51,154 nt of DNA from Flavobacteriaceae bacterium (lineage in GTDB: Bacteria; Bacteroidota; Bacteroidia; Flavobacteriales; Flavobacteriaceae). Made by a program: the position numbers and the translations under genes. This document shows positions 1 to 9,186 of this stretch, one piece after another (position 1 is the stretch's first letter; every line of letters starts with the position of its first letter). The notes under the pieces were generated by a model that made no database searches, was not told the origin of the DNA, and worked only from the letters and a program-made list of their open reading frames with translations. Location of the stretch: the NCBI GenBank assembly GCA_016649715.1, contig JAENXC010000022.1, positions 1 through 51,154 of the forward strand, in the 5' to 3' direction.

Positions 1-72
1 AAGCCGGTTCTCAAAAAATAGATTGTCCAAAAGTCCTGGCAACCAAACGCTGTTTTTATTAACTGTTTTCAT
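1..72 (-). CDS. Partial CDS, possible Hsp20-type small heat-shock protein
   Basis: Only the first 24 codons are inside the window, read leftwards from an ATG at 72 and open to the edge. The visible peptide has a short basic, Asn-rich start followed by WLPGLLDNLFFENRL. This resembles the N-terminus of Hsp20/alpha-crystallin chaperones of flavobacteria, but the diagnostic alpha-crystallin domain lies outside the window, so the name is an inference. It is divergent from the DUF2254 gene, with a 130-bp AT-rich spacer between the two starts. Confidence 0.4.
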   Translation of the reverse strand, partial: MKTVNKNSVWLPGLLDNLFFENRL

Positions 73-202
73 ATTGATATATTGTTTTATTTTTAACTAA
101 TTTCATTCATTAATAACCAATAACAATTCCATTGTTAAAAACAAGACATTTTGACGGCTTTTGAGTGATTATATATGCCTTTTTGTCTTATAAATCAATT
201 CC

Positions 203-1495
203 ATGAAACATTTCTTTATACGCTTTGCTACTTTTTTTAGAACAGTAAAGAGTAAGATTGCCTTTTATCCAACACTTATAGCCATCGCTGGATTCTTCCT
301 TGCTTTGGGAATGATAATTTTGGAGCAACAAGGTATCTCCAGAAAAATAATCGATGTTTTCCCGATGTTGATGGTGGAAGATGGAGATACGGCGCTCAAC
401 GTTCTAAGCACTTGCATTGGAGGGCTGATTTCAATGATGGTTTTTAGTTTTTCAATGGTGATGCTTTTGTTGAGTCAGGCGTCCAGCAACTTTTCACCGC
501 GTTTATTGCCAGGGTTAATTTCTAACAAAAAGCACCAAATAATTTTAGGTATTTTTTTGGCGACAATCGTTTATAACATATTTACACTCTTTTCCGTAAA
601 TACCAGCGAAGAGAAATACACGCTACCAGGTTTTTCAATTCTTCTCGGTGTTTTATTTACAATTGTTTGTCTTTCTGCCTTCATATTTTTTATACATAAT
701 ATTTCCCAGAGTATTCAGATCAATAATATAATGGATGGAATTTATGCCCAGGCTAAAAACCGTTTGAACGAAATTATTAATGCTGAAGAAAAGGCCTCTA
801 AAAACCTTGCCGTCCCTTTTCCGGATACTTCGGAATGGCACTGTTATAGTTCTTCTAAAAGCGGTTATTTCCAAAATATTTCTATCAAAAACATCACTGA
901 AATATGTAAAAAGAATGATGTCCGTATTTATATAACAATACCTAAAGGCTTATTTGTTTTGAAGAATAATTCGTTTTTAAAAACGAGCAGGTTGTTGGAT
1001 GAAAAGATTGTTGATGAAATATTTTCTAATATAAATTTTGCGCGCGGTGAATATATCCGAGACAATTATACGCTAGCTTTTAAGCAGATTACAGAAATTG
1101 CCGTAAAGGCTATGTCGCCAGGAATAAATGATCCTGGAACCGCTATTAACGCCATTGATTATTTAACGGAGCTCTTTGCACTACGGATGAAAAAAAATAA
1201 CTCAGGAGTTCTTGTCGCTGATAATGAGGCTTATATAAAGATTGCCATTATTCAATTTGAGGAATTGCTTTATAATGTTATGGCATCTTTGCGCACCTAT
1301 TGCAAGCACGACCCGTTAGTGATGCAAAAACTGATTTGGATGCTGAAGTATTTACAAGTGCAACCCGCTGCGGACGAAACATATACAACGACGATTAAAG
1401 AAGAATTAAAAGTACTTATAGATAATATGGATTTTGATTCTGAAAAAGACGAACGTATTTTGAGAACATTGGCCGAGATGAAAACAGATTCATAA
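203..1495 (+). CDS. DUF2254 family membrane protein
   Basis: 430 aa. The N-terminal half has about four hydrophobic segments (roughly residues 20-40, 65-90, 110-130 and 145-170). The long C-terminal half is soluble and contains the stretch ITEIAVKAMSPGINDPGTA, a hallmark of DUF2254 proteins. The family is of unknown function and sits in the inner membrane. The length is full for the family and the ATG at 203 precedes the first hydrophobic segment. The gene stands alone, divergent from the partial gene at the left edge, with a hairpin terminator at its stop codon. Family assignment is confident; no biochemical role can be stated. Confidence 0.85.
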   Translation: MKHFFIRFATFFRTVKSKIAFYPTLIAIAGFFLALGMIILEQQGISRKIIDVFPMLMVEDGDTALNVLSTCIGGLISMMVFSFSMVMLLLSQASSNFSPRLLPGLISNKKHQIILGIFLATIVYNIFTLFSVNTSEEKYTLPGFSILLGVLFTIVCLSAFIFFIHNISQSIQINNIMDGIYAQAKNRLNEIINAEEKASKNLAVPFPDTSEWHCYSSSKSGYFQNISIKNITEICKKNDVRIYITIPKGLFVLKNNSFLKTSRLLDEKIVDEIFSNINFARGEYIRDNYTLAFKQITEIAVKAMSPGINDPGTAINAIDYLTELFALRMKKNNSGVLVADNEAYIKIAIIQFEELLYNVMASLRTYCKHDPLVMQKLIWMLKYLQVQPAADETYTTTIKEELKVLIDNMDFDSEKDERILRTLAEMKTDS

Positions 1496-1530
1496 AAAAA
1501 GCCTTCCAGTTTTATTTGGAAAGCTTTTTA
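1494..1530 (+). terminator. Intrinsic terminator after the DUF2254 gene
   Basis: An A-run overlapping the stop codon is followed by an inverted repeat (AAGCCTTCCA, loop, TTGGAAAGCTT, one mismatch) and a T-run. It lies between convergent genes and may also serve sucC, since the A-run becomes a U-run on the minus strand. Confidence 0.7.
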
Positions 1531-1551
1531 AATAATTTTAATCGAGAATAA

Positions 1552-2742
1552 TTAAGAAAGTACCGCTTTAACCATATCTGCAGCTTCCTGAAATTCAATT
1601 GCGCTTTGAACGTCAAGTCCGCTGTTGTCAATCAATTTTTTTGCGATATCGGCATTGGTTCCCTGTAAACGCACAATGATTGGTACGTTGATGGTTCCCA
1701 TATTTTTATAGGCATCAATAATTCCTTGCGCCACACGGTCGCAACGAACAATTCCGCCAAAAATATTTATCAAGATTGCTTTTACATTTGGGTCTTTCAA
1801 AATTAATTTGAAAGCCGCTTCAACACGCTCGGCATCGGCAGTTCCGCCAACGTCAAGAAAGTTTGCAGGCTCCCCACCTGATTGTTTAATAAGGTCCATT
1901 GTTGCCATTGCAAGTCCAGCGCCGTTAACCATACAGCCCACGTTTCCGTCAAGGTCCACATAGTTAAGACCTTTTTCCTTCGCTTCAACTTCAACAGCGT
2001 TTTCCTCGCGGATATCGCGCATTTCCAAGTAATCTTTATGGCGAAATAAGGCATTATCGTCAATACTTACTTTCGCATCAACCGCGATAATTCTATCATC
2101 ACTTGTTTTTAAAACTGGGTTTATTTCGAAGAGAGAAGAATCAGATTCATTGTAAGCTTTATAAAGAGCAGTAACAAATTTCGTCATTTCCTTAAAAGCC
2201 TTTCCGCTCAACCCAAGATTGAAAGCAACTCTTCTAGATTGAAAACCTAAAAGACCAACAGCTGGATCAATTTCTTCAGTAAAAATTAAATGCGGAGTTT
2301 CCTCGGCAACGGTTTCAATATCCATTCCACCTTCGGTAGAATACATAATCATATTTCTTCCAGTGGAACGGTTTAAAAGAACGCTCATATAATATTCTTC
2401 TGGCTCATTATCGCCCGGATAATATACATCCTCGGCAACCAAAACTTGGTGTACCTTTTTTCCTTCCGCAGAAGTTTGCGGCGTAATAAGGTTCATTCCA
2501 ATGATTTTTCCAGCAATATCCTCAACTTCCTGTAAATTCTTTGCAAGTTTAACACCACCGCCTTTTCCACGACCACCCGCGTGAACTTGAGCCTTAATTA
2601 CGTGCCAGCCCGTTCCGGTTGTTTCGGTAAGTTTTTTTGCGGCTTCCACTGCCTCTTTTGGAGTGGTTGCCACGATACCGCGCTGAATCTCAACGCCAAA
2701 ACTGTTTAAAATTTCTTTTCCCTGATATTCGTGTAAATTCAT
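1552..2742 (-). CDS. sucC: Succinate-CoA ligase (ADP-forming) beta subunit
   Basis: 396 aa from the ATG at 2742, where the peptide begins MNLHEYQGKEILNSFGV, the standard SucC start. The frame is open further upstream, but those extra codons fall in the leader. SucC forms the ATP-grasp, nucleotide-binding half of succinyl-CoA synthetase in the TCA cycle, converting succinyl-CoA to succinate with ATP formation. The N-terminal ATP-grasp shows HAGGRGKGGGVK, and the C-terminal ligase domain shows NGAGLAMATMDLI and INIFGGIVRCDRVAQGII. Length is normal. The alpha subunit gene (sucD) is not adjacent in this window, which is common in Bacteroidota. Confidence 0.97.
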   Translation of the reverse strand: MNLHEYQGKEILNSFGVEIQRGIVATTPKEAVEAAKKLTETTGTGWHVIKAQVHAGGRGKGGGVKLAKNLQEVEDIAGKIIGMNLITPQTSAEGKKVHQVLVAEDVYYPGDNEPEEYYMSVLLNRSTGRNMIMYSTEGGMDIETVAEETPHLIFTEEIDPAVGLLGFQSRRVAFNLGLSGKAFKEMTKFVTALYKAYNESDSSLFEINPVLKTSDDRIIAVDAKVSIDDNALFRHKDYLEMRDIREENAVEVEAKEKGLNYVDLDGNVGCMVNGAGLAMATMDLIKQSGGEPANFLDVGGTADAERVEAAFKLILKDPNVKAILINIFGGIVRCDRVAQGIIDAYKNMGTINVPIIVRLQGTNADIAKKLIDNSGLDVQSAIEFQEAADMVKAVLS

Positions 2743-2793
2743 AGTAACGATTTTGTACCTTCCCGTTTGGCAGGCAGGCTTGTTTATGGATTG

Positions 2794-2801
2794 CAAAAAT
2801 A
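2794..2801 (-). promoter_or_regulatory. Candidate -7 box for sucC
   Basis: On the minus strand this reads TATTTTTG, matching the Bacteroidota TAnnTTTG box. A second match (TACATTTG) lies at 2803-2810. No clear -33 TTG is seen at the usual distance. The predicted leader would contain the GC-rich half-palindrome at 2765-2782 (GGCAGGCAGG), related to the repeats at 29593, 32933 and 41719. Confidence 0.4.
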
Positions 2802-2917
2802 ACAAATGTAACAGGAATGCACTAATGTTTTTTAAGGCATTACTCTCCGAACTTCTAATGTGTTATTGAAAATGGAATTTTAAGTATTTATTAATGAAGT
2901 AATTCGGGCTACATCAC

Positions 2918-2925
2918 TATTTTTG
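2918..2925 (+). promoter_or_regulatory. Candidate -7 box for lysA
   Basis: TATTTTTG matches the TAnnTTTG consensus, 33 bp before the lysA ATG. The -33 element is not obvious. Confidence 0.45.
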
Positions 2926-2958
2926 CGCCTTAATTTTTAAAAATTTATTCTTAAAACC

Positions 2959-4164
2959 ATGAAAAATCAAGACCTTTTGGCAATTGCCCAAGAATTTGGA
3001 AGCCCTGTTTATGTTTATGACGCTGCTAAAATTGAAAAGCAGTATAAACGCTTGACCAGTGCTTTTGAAAAGGTGGAGAAGTTGAGAATAAATTACGCAG
3101 TAAAAGCACTTTCAAATATTTCTGTGCTTAAATTGCTCATTAATATGGGAAGTGGTTTGGACACGGTTTCAATCCAAGAAGTGATGCTCGGCCTGGAAGC
3201 TGGCGCAAAACCTGAAAACATTATCTACACGCCCAACGGAATTTCTTTGGAAGAAATAGAGAAAGCTGCAAAACTTGGAGTTCAGATAAATATCGACAAT
3301 CTTTCTATTCTGGAGCAGTTTGGAACCAAGCATCCCAAAACACCTGTGTGTATCCGTATAAATCCTCATGTCATGGCGGGTGGAAATGCAAATATTTCCG
3401 TGGGACATATTGATAGTAAATTCGGGATTTCAATCCATCAAATGCCTTTGCTCAAAAGGATAGTTGAAAACACAGGAATGAACATCAACGGAATCCATAT
3501 GCACACCGGAAGTGATATTCTGGATATTGACGTATTCCTATATGCTTCGGAAATACTTTTCAACGCTGCCGAAAATTTCGACAATCTTGAATTTATTGAC
3601 TTCGGAAGCGGTTTTAAAGTTCCCTATAAAGACGGCGATATTGAAACAAATGTTGAAGAACTCGGCAAAAAACTGAGCAAACGTTTCAATGAATTCAATA
3701 AAAAATACGGAAAAAAACTAACATTGGCTTTTGAACCGGGTAAATTTTTGGTAAGTGAAGCAGGGCAATTTTTGGTGAAAGTGAATGTGATAAAACAGAC
3801 AACGTCCACAGTTTTTGCTCAGGTTGACAGCGGTTTTAACCATTTGATCCGCCCGATGTTTTACGGCTCACAGCACGAAATTTCAAATGTTTCCCGTCCA
3901 CACGGAAGAGATCGTTTTTACACAGTAACAGGTTACATTTGTGAAACCGACACCTTCGCAAACAACAGAAGAATTCCAGAGATTCACGAAGGCGATATTT
4001 TGTCGTTCCACAATGCGGGTGCTTATTGTTTCACAATGTCCAGCAACTATAACTCCCGTTATAGGCCCGCGGAAGTGCTTTGGTATAAAGGCAAATCACA
4101 TCTCATCCGTAAAAGAGAGACTTTTGACGATATTCTGAAAAATCAAATAGTAGTCGAGTTGTAA
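2959..4164 (+). CDS. lysA: Diaminopimelate decarboxylase
   Basis: 401 aa. PLP-dependent fold-III decarboxylase that converts meso-diaminopimelate to L-lysine plus CO2, the last step of lysine synthesis. The PLP lysine lies in NYAVKALSN (about residue 48). HMHTGSDI and the glycine-rich EFIDFGSGFKVPY follow, and the active-site Cys/Asp motif is GYICETDTFANN near residue 330. The length is that of the family. The ATG at 2959 gives a normal N-terminus. It is divergent from sucC and is followed after 91 bp by an FAD oxidoreductase on the same strand. Confidence 0.96.
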   Translation: MKNQDLLAIAQEFGSPVYVYDAAKIEKQYKRLTSAFEKVEKLRINYAVKALSNISVLKLLINMGSGLDTVSIQEVMLGLEAGAKPENIIYTPNGISLEEIEKAAKLGVQINIDNLSILEQFGTKHPKTPVCIRINPHVMAGGNANISVGHIDSKFGISIHQMPLLKRIVENTGMNINGIHMHTGSDILDIDVFLYASEILFNAAENFDNLEFIDFGSGFKVPYKDGDIETNVEELGKKLSKRFNEFNKKYGKKLTLAFEPGKFLVSEAGQFLVKVNVIKQTTSTVFAQVDSGFNHLIRPMFYGSQHEISNVSRPHGRDRFYTVTGYICETDTFANNRRIPEIHEGDILSFHNAGAYCFTMSSNYNSRYRPAEVLWYKGKSHLIRKRETFDDILKNQIVVEL

Positions 4165-4255
4165 ATTTTTAAATTTTAGGTTGTCGCATTTCTTTCTGAA
4201 GAAAAGTTATAGATTTGTTTGAGTTCAGTTATAGAATTTTAAACAAAATAGAAGC

Positions 4256-5938
4256 TTGAAAAGTACTTCTTCTAATTTCGCGGAAAGCCATTTTGACACA
4301 ATTATTATAGGCAGTGGCGTTGGCGGTCTTTCAGCGGCTATTTTTTTGTCGCGTGCCGGCCAAAAGGTTTTGGTTTTGGAACAACACGATGTTCCCGGCG
4401 GTTGGTGCCACAGCTTTTATCTAAACGGACATCGTTTTACGCCGGGGGTTCATTACGTCGGGCTTTTGGAAAAGGGGCAATCTACCGCAAAACTATACGA
4501 AGCTTTGGGAATTGCTAATGACCTTACCTTTTTCAGAATGAATCCCTCGGCTTATGAGCATGTGTATATTGGTGACGAGCGTTTCAACTTTCCTGGAAAT
4601 TTTGAAGATTTGGTTGTGGCGCTTGTTGAAAGATTTCCAAAGGAAGAAAAAAACATAAAAAAGTACTTAAATCTAGTCAGAAATGTTAGCGCGGAATTGC
4701 AGTTGCTTCCGCATGTAGAAGGTTTTTGGCAACATTTGACTATTCCTTATCGCACAAAACATATGGGTAAATATGCTCTTTTCAGTTTAAAAAGAGTTAT
4801 AGATTGGCACATTAAAGATCCGCTTCTTAAAAAAATCCTCAACATTCAGTTTGGCGATCATGGGCTAGCCCCAGCAAAAGCAAGTTTCCCGTTGCATTGC
4901 GCGGTTATGGATCATTATTTTAACGGAGGTTTTTATCCCTGCGGCGGTGGTGCTGCCATTGTAAAGGCAATGACCACGGCTATAAAAATGAATGGTGGAG
5001 AAGTAAGAACACAACAAAAGGTAAAAAGAATTTTACTCGAAGGGAAAAAGAAAAAAACGTCTATTGGTGTTGAATTGGAGAGCGGGGAGAGGATATTTGC
5101 AAAACGGATCATATCAAATGCAGACCCTAATATTACGTATCAAAAATTTATTGGTGAAGAAAATTTAAGTAAAAGATTAAGGGAAAAGCTAAGTAAAACC
5201 AGATATTCCTGTACTTCCTTAATGCTTTTCCTAACGGTGGATATGGACCTTAGGGCTTCGGGAATCGATTCAGGAAATATTTGGTTGATGCCAAACGAAG
5301 ATATGGACACGGTTTATGAACGAATGATGCAACCAGATATAACCAATGAAGAGGCAATTGAAGGAATGTTCATTAGCTGTACAACCCTTAAAGACCCTTC
5401 CAGCTTTGACGGAAAACACCATAGCATCGAGGCCATCACGTATCTGGATTACAAGATTTTTGAGAAATTTAAAAATGAAAAGGAACCTCGTTCTGAAGAA
5501 TACCTTCAATTTAAAGAGTTACTGACGGAAAAGATGATAAAAACATTGGAGAAAGTACTGCCCAATATTCGTGAACATATTGTTCACAAAGAATTGGGCA
5601 CGCCTATAACCAACGAGTACTATATAAATACAACAAAAGGAAGTGTTTATGGAACAGAGAAAAAACTTACGCAAATAGGTCCATTTGCCTATAAAGCGAA
5701 AAGCGAAATAAAAAATCTCTATTTATGTGGTGCCAGTATTGTGAGCCACGGTGTTGCCGGAGCTGGTTATTCAGGACTTCAGACTGCTGGTGAAATATTA
5801 AATCTGAAACAAAAAGACCTTTTAAAAACGGGCGACGATCAATCAATAACTATTCTGGAAGCAGAGGAAAATACTAATTATCCAAAATGGTTGAACAACA
5901 AAATAGAAAACAAAAAAAGAAAAATTTTAAGCAGTTAA
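4256..5938 (+). CDS. CrtISO/RetSat-like FAD-dependent oxidoreductase (phytoene desaturase superfamily)
   Basis: 560 aa. The N-terminal Rossmann motif is DTIIIGSGVGGLSAAIFLSR, followed by VLVLEQHDVPGG. The C-terminal FAD-contact motif is YLCGASIVSHGVAGAGYSG. This layout is shared by carotenoid isomerases, retinol saturases and phytoene desaturases; the substrate cannot be read from sequence and no carotenoid genes are nearby. The start is a TTG at 4256: the frame has a TAG at 4232 and no ATG before the Rossmann motif, so TTG is the only credible start. An acidic and basic tail follows the FAD motif. Confidence 0.85.
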   Translation: MKSTSSNFAESHFDTIIIGSGVGGLSAAIFLSRAGQKVLVLEQHDVPGGWCHSFYLNGHRFTPGVHYVGLLEKGQSTAKLYEALGIANDLTFFRMNPSAYEHVYIGDERFNFPGNFEDLVVALVERFPKEEKNIKKYLNLVRNVSAELQLLPHVEGFWQHLTIPYRTKHMGKYALFSLKRVIDWHIKDPLLKKILNIQFGDHGLAPAKASFPLHCAVMDHYFNGGFYPCGGGAAIVKAMTTAIKMNGGEVRTQQKVKRILLEGKKKKTSIGVELESGERIFAKRIISNADPNITYQKFIGEENLSKRLREKLSKTRYSCTSLMLFLTVDMDLRASGIDSGNIWLMPNEDMDTVYERMMQPDITNEEAIEGMFISCTTLKDPSSFDGKHHSIEAITYLDYKIFEKFKNEKEPRSEEYLQFKELLTEKMIKTLEKVLPNIREHIVHKELGTPITNEYYINTTKGSVYGTEKKLTQIGPFAYKAKSEIKNLYLCGASIVSHGVAGAGYSGLQTAGEILNLKQKDLLKTGDDQSITILEAEENTNYPKWLNNKIENKKRKILSS

Positions 5939-6059
5939 TCGATGGGCTTAATAGAAAATTATAAAATTAATAATTGTATTGTTAAAATGTAAATGAAGTT
6001 TCTGATATTTAGTTTTTAAAATAAATATTATTAAAAACTGTATTTGTCAATAATAATGC

Positions 6060-6067
6060 TATCTTTG
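6060..6067 (+). promoter_or_regulatory. Candidate -7 box of the cold-shock gene
   Basis: TATCTTTG fits TAnnTTTG, 29 bp before the ATG at 6097. A TTTG at 6043-6046 is nearer than the usual -33 spacing, so only the -7 box is proposed. Confidence 0.45.
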
Positions 6068-6096
6068 CCGCTTATATTAATTTTTATTTAAATACA

Positions 6097-6288
6097 ATGA
6101 ACAAAGGAACAGTAAAATTCTTCAACGACACCAAAGGTTTTGGTTTTATCACTGAAGAAGGAACAAACAAAGAACATTTTGTACACGTTACAGGCCTAAT
6201 CGACGAAGTTCGTGAAGGTGACGAAGTAGAATTTGATCTTCAAGAAGGCAAAAAAGGATTGAACGCGGTTAACGTAAAAGTACTTTAA
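6097..6288 (+). CDS. Cold-shock protein, CspA family
   Basis: 63 aa single cold-shock domain. It binds single-stranded nucleic acid and acts as an RNA chaperone. RNP-1 is KGFGFI and RNP-2 is the variant EHFVHVTGL. It opens with MNKGTVKFFNDTKGFGFI, the standard start. The gene is monocistronic with its own -7 box and a downstream hairpin. Confidence 0.95.
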   Translation: MNKGTVKFFNDTKGFGFITEEGTNKEHFVHVTGLIDEVREGDEVEFDLQEGKKGLNAVNVKVL

Positions 6289-6307
6289 TATACGCAACAC
6301 TTTTTTA

Positions 6308-6349
6308 AGAAAAGAGGTCGTCTAAAAACTATTTAGGCGACCTTTTATT
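6308..6349 (+). terminator. Terminator hairpin after the cold-shock gene, overlapping the IS left end
   Basis: AGGTCGTCT, a 14-nt loop, then AGGCGACCT form a stem with one mismatch, followed by TTTTATTTTA. The same bases form the left inverted repeat of the IS1182-like element, so either the element supplies the terminator or it landed in it. Confidence 0.6.
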
Positions 6350-6430
6350 TTATGCGCTACTTTTTAAAACCCTGCCCAAATTGAGTTATTGAGTTAATTG
6401 TTACTGGTTAAAAGTAAAACAAAGCGACTC

Positions 6431-7975
6431 TTAAATGGCTAAAGTCACTTTTTTAAGGTTGTGAGCCATCGCAATAAGTCCGATTTCGGTTTCTACCTTT
6501 TCAATTCCCCGCAGCATGAAGCGTTTGAAGTTCATGTTGTGCTTTATGTTCCCAAAAACCGCTTCCACATCCCAGTATCTTTGTTTGCGATGCGCCACTC
6601 CTTGCGGGCTCAATAGTCTCTCTTTGGCTTTTGCCTTAAGCCTGATGAGCTTATGGTTACGCTCAACAATACGGTTGCCCTTTGCTTTGTGGCATAGAGC
6701 TCTCAGCTGACAACCTTGATAGTTTTTTGCCTGATACCTGTCAATGATCTGTTTATATCCTGTGGCGGTAGTATTGTGATAACTTCCTATCTTTTCCATC
6801 GGCTGCACCATCGGGCAGTAGTAAGTGTCTGTTTCACTGTTATAATATAATTTGTTGCTCGCAAAAGGTTTTTTGTTCTTTCCTCGTTTTTCGTCTAATT
6901 GCTCTTTATGGAAGTAGTTATACTTTACAAAGGCTTCTATTTCTTTGTCCTCCAGATAGGTGTAGTTCTCATCGCTGCCATAACCTGCATCCGCAGTGAG
7001 TGATTGTGGTGTTTGGTTATATCCTTCGATAAAATCCTCGGTATGGTCAATAAGCGTTGTGGTATCTGCTGTAGTCTGCGCAAGGGTATCGTTGGCAATA
7101 AACTGATTGTTGGTTGAGGCTTGTAGATTATAACCCGGTTTAAGTTGGCTGTTCAACATATGGTCTTCTTTCATCCTCATAAAAGTAGCATCGGAGTCGG
7201 TCTTGCTCATAGAATTACGATCGCCTATCTGTGATTCTTGCTTGTTGTATTTTTCAATATTCTTGGGCTAGTTTTTCTTGGCATAATTGAGCTTTTGCTT
7301 TACTTTCTTGTCGATGTCCTTTCCTTGCAGGGCCCTGTTGATAGCTGCTATGGTTCTGGATACTTTATCTGGATCGATGGCTTCAAAACCGTCGGGCTCA
7401 TTGGGCTTCTGTTCTTCTTGCGCAAAAACCGTTTCAACGAAGCGCCAGAGTTCTTTGAGTTGGTTTTCAATTCGGGCACGGGAAGTTTTGATGCTTTTGG
7501 CCCATACAAAGGTGTAGCGATTTGCATTGGCTTCTATTTTTGTGCCGTCCACATAAATCTCTTTTAGACTTAGATAGCCCTGCTCGCTCAATAGGATAAC
7601 CACTTGATTAAAAATCTTCTTAAACTTGCCTTTTAACCTGCCCGAACGGAAGTTACTGATGGTATTATGGTCTGGCCTTATGCAGCCACTAAGCCATATA
7701 AAGTGTATGTTCTCACTAAGAGCCTGCTCTATCTTGCGCAAGGAATATAAATTACGCAGATAGGCATAGATTAAAATCTTGAGAAGATCTTTGGGATGAT
7801 AACTGGAAGTGCCGCCAGCTTTATAGGTTTGCTCAAGAGTGCTTAAATCTATTTGGTCCAAAATGGAATTGACGATGCGAACTGGATGATTTGTGGGAAC
7901 AAGATCATCATAACTGGGAGGAAGAAGACTCAGCTGATTCTGGCTGTTGGTCTTCCATGTGACTTTGCGTTTCAT
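6431..7975 (-). pseudogene. IS1182 family transposase, split by one in-frame TAG
   Basis: The N-terminal part (7975 to 7271) starts MKRKVTWKTNSQNQLSLLPP and has the IS1182 N-terminal domain and the first catalytic stretch IYVDGTKIEANANRYTFVW. It stops at a TAG (7268-7270) after LNYAKKN. The same frame continues without a shift through PKNIEKYNKQE and SKTDSDATFMRMKEDHM to the C-terminal DDE part (LTADAGYGSDENY, RYWDVEAVFGNIKHNMNFKR), ending at 6431. Relatives have a Trp at the stop position, as I recall them, so a TGG to TAG change explains the break. Without the stop the protein would be about 514 aa, normal for the family. An internal ATG at 7210 could allow expression of the C-terminal half only. 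Confidence 0.85.
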
Positions 7976-8152
7976 TCCATGAAATTAAACAAATTCACGC
8001 TTATTTCAAAATCAAAAAACAAAAAAAAAGAGACTGCCTTTTTAGACAGCCTTTTTTCTATTTTTAAAAAGTCTTTGAACAAATCGGGGTTTGATTAAAT
8101 ATTTTTATTACTTTAGACTTATTGATTCATTAACCTTAAACTCTTAAAAATT

Positions 8153-9124
8153 ATGAAAAAATTTACTTTACCAATCGTATTGTGTGGCCTTCTGACCTTT
8201 TCGGTTTCTGGACAGCAAATTAACAATGATGTTCCGGTATTAACCTCGGGCGTATCAACTACTTCAATAATTACGAACACCCAGAATCGCGTGGTTTGTG
8301 ATGGAGTTTTGGCGAATTACACCAATAGCATTCCTGATGGTGCGGGAGGTGTTACTTCCCAAGATTTTGAAGCAGCAAATGATGCTTATGACAGCTTTGC
8401 CGCCGATGATTTTGTAGCTCCAGCGGGCGGAGTTTCCTACATTTGTGAAGTTGCTATTACCGGTATCATAACAGGTGGTGGGTTATTAGCAGACCCTAAT
8501 AGTGCAATTGTACTCCGTGTATTTGATGATACGGGTGCCGGCACTCCAGGTACGCAATTGTTTACTGAAACATTTCCAGGAACTACAGATGCGAATAACG
8601 ACGGAAGTTTTATACTTGAACCTACTGTTCTCTTCCCCTTAACAGGAAGCACACACTATTGGTTAAGTGTTCAGGTTTCAATGGATTTCGGATTGGGAGG
8701 ACAATGGTTCTGGGATACCGCTGGCGATGCTAATGACGATATTTTTGCTTGGCAGAACCCAGGTGGTGGATTTGGAATGGGCTGTGCTGTCTGGTCTCCC
8801 CATACTGTTTGTGGTCTTGCAGGAACTGCAGATTTATTGATGGATATAAGTTTCAATTCAGTTCTTGGTACAAACTCCAATTCATTGGAAGCTGCCGTTA
8901 ATATTTTCCCCAACCCAGCACAAAGTCAATTTACCTTGCGTTCTGATGTATCGTTGAAAAAACTGACAATCTTTGATGTTCGCGGAAGAGTAGTAAACAA
9001 TGTTGATTTATCAGAAATGTCCCATGAAAAAACTATCGATATTTCTTCCTTGGTTCCCGGCATCTATTTGGTTCAAATAGCGAGCGATAAAGGAACTGTG
9101 GTAAAACATTTATCAAAGAGATAA
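8153..9124 (+). CDS. Secreted protein with T9SS type A sorting domain
   Basis: 323 aa. Signal peptide at residues 1-20 (MKKFTLPIVLCGLLTFSVSG). The middle of the protein is Gly/Asp-rich, predicted beta-sandwich, with no enzymatic motif that I recognise. The last 75 residues or so are a Por-secretion sorting domain: VNIFPNPAQSQFTL, then LTIFDVRGRVV, then DISSLVPGIYLVQI and a basic end. It is therefore exported by Sec, crosses the outer membrane through the T9SS and is processed at the surface. Monocistronic, with a terminator downstream. The role of the mature part is unknown. Confidence 0.85.
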   Translation: MKKFTLPIVLCGLLTFSVSGQQINNDVPVLTSGVSTTSIITNTQNRVVCDGVLANYTNSIPDGAGGVTSQDFEAANDAYDSFAADDFVAPAGGVSYICEVAITGIITGGGLLADPNSAIVLRVFDDTGAGTPGTQLFTETFPGTTDANNDGSFILEPTVLFPLTGSTHYWLSVQVSMDFGLGGQWFWDTAGDANDDIFAWQNPGGGFGMGCAVWSPHTVCGLAGTADLLMDISFNSVLGTNSNSLEAAVNIFPNPAQSQFTLRSDVSLKKLTIFDVRGRVVNNVDLSEMSHEKTIDISSLVPGIYLVQIASDKGTVVKHLSKR

Positions 9125-9147
9125 ATTAGTTCTTAATAATTGAAGAG

Positions 9148-9186
9148 AATCTTCTGTCGCACATAGTGGCAGAAGGTTTTTTTTAT
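9148..9186 (+). terminator. Intrinsic terminator after the T9SS-sorted protein gene
   Basis: ATCTTCTGTC, a 9-nt loop, then GGCAGAAGGT, followed by a run of eight T. It sits between convergent genes and ends at the stop codon of the minus-strand flavoprotein gene. Confidence 0.75.

Larger units (their letters stand above)
6308..8059. mobile_element. IS1182-like insertion sequence, inactivated
   Basis: An element of about 1.75 kb carrying one transposase gene on the minus strand. The left end (6308-6328) and the reverse complement of the right end (8039-8059) match at 18 of 21 positions, with the shared core GTCTAAAAA. I could not identify an unambiguous target duplication because both flanks are A/T homopolymers, so the exact borders are tentative. 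It lies between the cold-shock gene and a T9SS-sorted protein gene and disrupts neither. Confidence 0.6.

Noticed and set aside
6043-6046. -33 box of the cold-shock gene
   Set aside because: The TTTG lies only 13 nt before the -7 box, shorter than the known TTG-N17-23-TAnnTTTG spacing.
6300-8065. Target-site duplication of the IS1182-like element
   Set aside because: Both borders fall in A/T homopolymers, and no unique short duplication could be fixed.
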